Assembly: GCA_910579805.1 (NCBI GenBank)
Contig: CAJTWM010000025.1
Span: 1-50,204, forward strand
Length of the DNA stretch: 50,204 nt
Direction of reading: 5' to 3'
Origin: an uncultured Lachnospiraceae bacterium
GTDB taxonomy: Bacteria; Bacillota; Clostridia; Lachnospirales; Lachnospiraceae
How positions within the stretch are numbered: position 1 is the first letter of the stretch; each line of letters starts with the position of its first letter. A program made the position numbers and the translations under genes. Of the stretch, positions 49,757 to 50,204 are shown piece by piece. Below the pieces are notes generated by a model. That model searched no databases. It saw nothing but the letters and a program-made list of their open reading frames with translations, and had not been told where the DNA came from.

Positions 49757-49920
49757 AAGGTCAGATATGATTTAAGATTAGAGATGAGCAAAACACATTG
49801 ATTTAAATATAGGATTTGGCAGTTAGTGTCTGTAAATTGAAAAGATTGAGAATTTATGGCATAGCAAAGCTAACGTAAGTCCAAAACCTACGCAAATAAG
49901 GGGGTATGAACTGCTCTTTA
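49757..49920 (+). other. Intergenic region before the transposase end
   Basis: No gene or terminator is recognised. The outer end of the insertion element probably lies here, but terminal inverted repeats cannot be defined because the other end is outside the window. Confidence 0.4.
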
Positions 49921-50204
49921 TTATGCGATTCGTTTTACAGATTTGAGCTTACGGTAGGATTGCCTGATGTCACTGGTGATTGCAGCAACGGCAACCGCTA
50001 ACAGACTGATATGGGCAAGTGTATTCAAGTTTGTAACAGATGATTTATTTCTTACCCACATACGTTCCTGCCCGGTATTTTTGAAACGGGAATTGTATCG
50101 CTCACATTCTGTACGAAGGGAGTAATTATTTTTGAAGTATTTGCTGTCTCTGTCAATGGAGAGTCTTAAATCATCGGGAATGGTGATGTACTTTGTACAG
50201 CCGC
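49921..50204 (-). mobile_element. Transposase, C-terminal part (cut by window edge)
   Basis: On the minus strand the frame reads 'GCTKYITIPDDLRLSIDRDS', 'KNNYSLRTECERYNSRFK' and 'VTNLNTLAHISLLAVAVAAI', ending with the stop at 49921-49923. 'R-T-E-C-E-R-Y-N-S' followed by the hydrophobic helix is the 3' end of DDE transposases of the IS1182-like kind, where the last catalytic Glu (here in 'TECERYN') lies in this part. The beginning is outside the window. It marks the right boundary of the peptide cluster. Confidence 0.75.

Noticed and set aside
1..50204. CRISPR array, tRNA or rRNA genes, prophage
   Set aside because: No regularly spaced repeats, cloverleaf-type genes or phage structural genes were seen anywhere in the window.

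Overview
The window looks like a chromosomal segment of a Gram-positive anaerobe of the Clostridia, most likely a gut Lachnospiraceae. The grounds are strong AGGAGG-type ribosome sites, moderate GC content, a T-box leader on thrS, a manganese riboswitch on mntP, FlxA-like/FliD-like proteins, GH3 and GH13 glycosidases, and lipoproteins of a type common in that family. No tRNA, rRNA or CRISPR array was seen.

Layout. 1-8.1 kb is a patchwork of small accessory genes and broken ones. It holds two Cys-rich or BtrH-like proteins, a serine hydrolase, remnants of LysR, MerR, DMT-transporter and NTF2-like genes, an Rrf2 regulator with three matching operators, and a zinc-macrodomain plus class M sirtuin pair. 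8.1-18.3 kb carries an XRE/GyrI-like regulator, an unusual fusion of a P-loop kinase domain to a serine hydrolase, FlxA-like and FliD-like proteins, a Ham1-type nucleotidase, and a T-box-controlled threonyl-tRNA synthetase without TGS domain. It ends with a broken 2H-phosphoesterase gene, acetyltransferases and an alkyltransferase-like protein. 18.4-24 kb is a sugar-metabolism run: TIM-barrel isomerase, GH13, a small-molecule kinase and GH3. 24-30.3 kb has a ClbS-like protein, an N6-adenine methyltransferase with a truncated cytosine methyltransferase, mntP with its riboswitch, a WYL regulator and a DUF3795 protein. 30.3-37.7 kb is mostly on the minus strand: an RNA repair pair (HD-Pnk and RNA ligase), a tiny transcript with its own promoter and terminator, TetR-flavodoxin and MarR-flavin-protein operons with clear operators, and an ECF sigma factor with two membrane partners on the plus strand.

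38.0-49.8 kb is the most interesting region: a RiPP (modified peptide) cluster resembling the Clo7bot/CLI_3235 type. It encodes a 76-residue precursor with a CSC...CSCVCTCAC core, a radical SAM maturase, a nat-prod-clost-type maturation protein, an acyl-carrier-like protein whose attachment serine is missing, an ABC exporter, and an S8 protease. The protease carries a C-terminal domain that looks related to the maturation protein. Two large paralogous lipoproteins bracket the biosynthetic genes and share blocks of near-identical DNA, as if by gene conversion. The maturase reading frame is interrupted by one in-frame TAA, so the cluster may be recently inactivated. A transposase 3' end lies at the right edge.

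All assignments come from reading motifs by eye. No database search was possible, and family names are from memory.
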